Assembly: GCF_030463535.1 (NCBI RefSeq)
Contig: NC_132878.1
Span: forward strand, 23,930,925 to 23,994,924
Reading direction: 5' to 3'
Source of the DNA: Salminus brasiliensis
Taxonomy: Eukaryota > Chordata > Actinopteri > Characiformes > Bryconidae
Length of the DNA: 64,000 nt
Shown here: positions 61,039-64,000 of the stretch, one piece after another
How positions within the stretch are numbered: position 1 is the first letter of the stretch
How the letters are laid out: each line of letters opens with the position of its first letter
Position numbers and translations under genes: made by a program
The notes under the pieces: generated by a model
Database searches by the model: none
Seen by the model: only the letters and a program-made list of their open reading frames with translations
What the model was told of the DNA's origin: nothing

Positions 61039-61200
61039 CTAGGGTTGCAAAATGTTGGGAAATTTTAAAGTTGGTAAATTTACCATGGGAATTAAGATCA
61101 ATTAAGGGGAATTTATGGAAATAAAATGGGAATATTCAAAGCTAAAGGTGAGAAACTTACATATAGTTGGTAAAAAAAATACTAAAGCATAAGCTTGGCT
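61039..61200. repeat. hAT-like repeat fragment
   Basis: Begins AGGGTTGCAAAATGTTGGGA and continues with a GGAATTTATGGAAATAAAAT block, the pattern of a common fish hAT-type repeat. No terminal partner seen. Confidence 0.5.
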
Positions 61201-61444
61201 AAAATAATTAGATATGATACCAAAACAGTTAAATAGCAAAGCTGCTCCTCAATCCCAGGAACATGGCACATTACACACTGAAGGCCTGAAGGGTGTACAG
61301 CATATGTCCAGATGATTTCAAGAAACCTAACACTCACCACTAGCTTGTCGGAAAATACCTTTATTTGATTTGATGTTAATAATTAATAAGAATTCATTAT
61401 TGGTTACAAAAATGTAAGGGGTGGCTCTAGGGCAAGGCCTCCTC

Positions 61445-61463
61445 CTGCCACCAGGGGGAGGCC
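61445..61463 (+). promoter_or_regulatory. CTCF-like motif in the presumed LTR
   Basis: CTGCCACCAGGGGGAGGCC matches the CTCF core CCACCAGGGGG. It also forms part of a short inverted repeat (GGCCTCC ... GGAGGCC). Weaker than the site at 1869. Confidence 0.4.
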
Positions 61464-61659
61464 CCGAGTCACCCCAGCCAGTAATCGAGCCCAATTCCCT
61501 CCACCTGGGCAGTAGGCTATGTAGGCACACAGATCCAGTTGCCCCGGGGCTGGATCTTTTGACTCTGGTGGTGTGTGTGTCTGTGTGTCAGTCAGTTTCT
61601 CGAGTTGAAGGCTGAGTGTGTGTCACTCCCCTTCATGTGTCTCTCCTGAGTCTGTCTCC

Positions 61660-62001
61660 CTGTGTCTGTGCAGTGTGTGTGTCTGTGTGTGTGTGTGTGT
61701 GCGCGTAGCACACATACACTCATGTACCAGAGGAAGGTAGGAGTGTCTGTCTTCCCTGGTGTGTGTGTCTGTGTGTGTGTGTATGTGTGTGTGTTTGCAC
61801 ACATACACTAGTTTTACAGAGGAAGGCAGGAGTGTCTGTCTTCCCTGGTGTGTGTGTCTGTGTGTGTGTGCGTGTAGCACAAATACACTTGTGTACCAGA
61901 GGAAGGCAGGAGTGTCTGTCTTCCCTGGTGTGTGTGCCCGTGTGTGTGTGTATGTGTGTGTGTTTGCACACATACACTAGTTTTACAGAGGAAGGCAGGA
62001 G
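61660..62001. repeat. GT-rich minisatellite with alternating 80-90-bp units
   Basis: GAGTGTCTGTCTTCCCTGGT begins units at 61741, 61830 and 61910. Units alternate between a type containing GTAGCACA and GTACCAGAGGAAGG and a type containing TTTGCACACATACACTAG and TTTTACAGAGGAAGG, giving a higher-order repeat of about 170 bp. Open frames here are repeat translation. Confidence 0.85.
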
Positions 62002-62317
62002 TAACTTCTCAGTTTTCTGGTTTCTTTTGGGATATCGTTTTTGCCCTTAGTTGTATTTCCCTCTAGAGTTAAAGAGGTAGCCAGTTCTCCCCTGGCGTCC
62101 TTTGTTTGTTTGTTTTGTTATGCGTAAGACGCGACGCCTCCTCGTTTATTAAACCCACCTCTTTTTTAAGTTTCATTTGTTGGCCGCTTCAGTCTCGCGA
62201 CTCGCATCAGTCTTGCGACGCGGCGGCCTGGGTTCGAGTCTCGAGTGACTTTATTTATCATTTCCGTTTTACCTGCTCTAAGATTGAAAGACTCTGCACT
62301 TGGGCCTGTTGGTCACG

Positions 62318-62395
62318 TGATCGTGGTAGCTCACTCAGTAGCACGCCGGCCCGCCAACCCGGCAGCCTGGGTTCAAACCTGTAAGTAAGCACCAC
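62318..62395 (+). other. tRNA-like segment in the retroelement leader
   Basis: GTGGTAGCTCACTCAGTAGC resembles a D-arm/A box, and CCTGGGTTCAAACCTG a T-arm/B box, with a GC-rich stem-like stretch between. A similar T-arm-like block (CCTGGGTTCGAGTC) lies at about 62227. Neither folds into a full standard cloverleaf by eye, so no functional tRNA is claimed. Confidence 0.4.
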
Positions 62396-62419
62396 ATTAC
62401 AGAAAGATCCAGCCAAGAC

Positions 62420-64000
62420 ATGGACCCAGCAGAGACATTCAATCTGGAACAGGTAAAAGTCGCTCTAGCAAGTCAGAGGGTGACTGTGGGGAGGCATGAG
62501 CAGGCCCTGCAGCAGATTCTTTCTCAGCTGCAGGGTCTGACAAATCTAGTGACTCAACACACTAGCCAGCACACCCCTGAACCTCCCCAGGAGGAGGCTA
62601 CCGCTGCCCAAGCAGCCGTGGTTTCTTGTGCTGAGCCCCCTCTACCAGCCCCAGAGTGCTATGCTGGTGGACCAGGAGGATGTAGAGGGTTCCTCCTTCA
62701 ATGTTCACTGGCTTTCGAGCTGCAACCATCCCACTTTCCATCTGAGCGTGCTAAGGTAGTATACATCATCTCTCTCCTCACCGGTAGGGCATTAGCCTGG
62801 GCCACCCCGGTGTGGGAGTATCAACCCCATGTATGTGCCTCTGTGGCCCGGTTTGCGGCTGCGCTGTCGTATACTTTCGACCTTCCGCTCCGTGCAGAAG
62901 AGGCAGGGTCCCGCCTCCTGCACCTATGTCAGGGAGAAAGGTCGGTGGCTGATTATGCCATCGAATTCCGCACGCTATCGGCGGAAAGTGGATGGAATGC
63001 CAGTGCTCTTGTTTCAGCCTTCCTCCATGGTCTCAGTGAGGAGCTCAAGGATGAGCTGGCTTACCGTGACCCCCCCACCTCCCTTGATCGGCTCATTGAG
63101 CTGGCCCAAAGAGTGGATAACCGCCTCAAGGAGAGGCGTAGGGCGCGGGGTGCCAGAGCCCCCCGAGCTCCTCAGGGCCCACCTGCTGTCTCAGGCTCTC
63201 TTCGGGGGCCTCCCAGCAGTAGGGCCCTAACCATGCGGCTGGGACACACTCGTCTGCCACGGCAGGAGCGTGAGGCAGGTGCCTCTACTGCGGGATCTCT
63301 GGGCACCTCCGTGCTGCTTGCCCAGAACTCTTGGGGAAATGCCAACGTCCGTCAGGTGAGGGGAGACCACTGACGGACTTGCCGCTTCTCCCTCGGGCCC
63401 AGGGGGTGTTCCTCAATGCCACGCTAGTGTCTGGGTTGGTTGAGGTCCGCCTGCCTGCCTTTTTGGACTCTGGAGCGGCAGGGAACTTTCTAGATGCCGG
63501 CCTCGCCAGAAAGTTGGCCCTGCCACTGGTCCCCTTGAGGGAGCCCATGCCCATAGCGGCCATAGACGGTCGGTCACTGGAGCCTGGGGTGGTGTCCCAC
63601 CAAACCCGCCCTCTCACGCTGCGAGTTGGTCCTCACAACGAGCAGATAGTGTTCTTCATTATCAGCGCTCCTGACTTGCAGTTGGTGCTGGGTTTCCAGC
63701 GTCATAACCCCCACGTGGACTGGCTATCCCGGTCTGTCTTGGCATGGGGGCCAGTTTGTCGGTCCTCATGCCTTAAGACCCCTAGGGTTACTGTGGGTAC
63801 TGACACCAATCCTGAAGGTTTTGACTCCTCATGAGTCCCAAAGGAGTACTGGGACCTTCGGGAGGTGTTTAGTAAACGGCAGGCCCAGCTGCTGCCCCCC
63901 CACAGACCCTTTGACATCGCCACCGACCTCCTCTCCGGCACTACCCCCCCCTAGGGGTAGGCTGTTTTCTTTGTCAGCACCAGAGCGTCAGGCAATGGAG
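62420..64000 (+). pseudogene. Ty3/gypsy gag-pol, frameshifted and cut by window end
   Basis: An LTR-retrotransposon polyprotein of the type found in fish. Gag runs from ATG 62420 (MDPAETFNLEQVKVALASQR) with a capsid-like part (AKVVYIISLLTGRALAWATP). The frame then breaks near 63275: a CCHC zinc knuckle (C-x2-C-x4-H-x4-C, about 63279-63320) and the protease (catalytic FLDSGAAGNFLD near 63463-63498) are in another frame. Between protease and reverse transcriptase the usual LGxPWL-type motif appears to have lost three residues. Reverse transcriptase begins near 63836 but hits a stop at a run of eight C residues (63944-63951), one more than the frame needs. The region is GC-rich compared with the rest of the window. 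At least two breaks suggest a dead copy, unless the first is programmed. Confidence 0.85.

Larger units (their letters stand above)
61411..62419 (+). mobile_element. Probable 5' LTR and leader of a Ty3/gypsy element
   Basis: TGTAAGGGGTGGCTCTAGGG at 61411 looks like an LTR start (TG). An ATTAAA signal lies near 62149, and the gag ATG follows at 62420. The 3' LTR is outside the window, so LTR ends and primer-binding site cannot be fixed. The segment includes a CTCF-like site, a GT-rich minisatellite and tRNA-like sequences. Confidence 0.5.

Noticed and set aside
61592-61980. His/Thr- and Cys/Val-rich open frames
   Set aside because: Translations of the GT/CA-rich minisatellite.
62318-62395. 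Genuine tRNA gene
   Set aside because: A- and B-box-like blocks are present, but the anticodon arm and acceptor stem do not form a standard cloverleaf by eye; kept only as tRNA-like.

Overview
The window is nuclear DNA from a teleost fish. It has vertebrate genes with long introns and GT-AG splice sites, fish-type repeats (Tc1-like transposons, tRNA-derived SINEs, LINE 3' tails, a Ty3/gypsy element) and many long dinucleotide tracts. The repeat mix suggests an otophysan such as a characiform, but that is a weak inference.

Region 1 (1-9750, + strand) is the 3' end of a SynGAP-family RasGAP gene, called dab2ip. Three terminal coding exons encode the C-terminal coiled coil and tail, followed by a long 3' UTR with a poly(A) signal at 9726. 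Region 2 (10519-44142, - strand) holds the whole coding sequence of ttll11, a tubulin polyglutamylase, in nine phase-consistent exons (704 codons). The first exon lies in a CpG-rich block at about 43.6-45.0 kb. The two genes are tail to tail with under 1 kb between their poly(A) signals. The same pair in the same orientation is on human 9q33, which is why the first gene is called dab2ip and not rasal2. The ttll11 introns are full of repeats, including an intact-looking 1595-bp Tc1-like transposon (34320-35914) with an open 340-codon transposase.

Region 3 (45.0-52.1 kb) is intergenic. It holds Tc1 fossils, a LINE 3' end and a foldback repeat. Region 4 (52169-55840, - strand) is a GIMAP-like (AIG1 GTPase) gene with a long N-terminal coiled coil joined to the GTPase domain and a second coiled coil. 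Its P-loop has Glu where a Gly is expected. Upstream (56.7-61.0 kb) is a segmental tandem duplication that carries paired splice-like cassettes. Region 5 (61.4-64.0 kb, + strand) is the 5' part of a decayed Ty3/gypsy element: a leader with a GT-rich minisatellite, gag, protease and the start of reverse transcriptase. It runs off the window.

No CRISPR array, operon or clearly new multi-gene system is visible, as expected for a vertebrate locus. The best leads are the unusual GIMAP architecture and P-loop, the upstream duplication, a GC-AG intron in ttll11, the intact Tc1 copy, and several local duplications or insertions that show their mechanism. All gene names rest on recalled family sequences and synteny; no database was searched.
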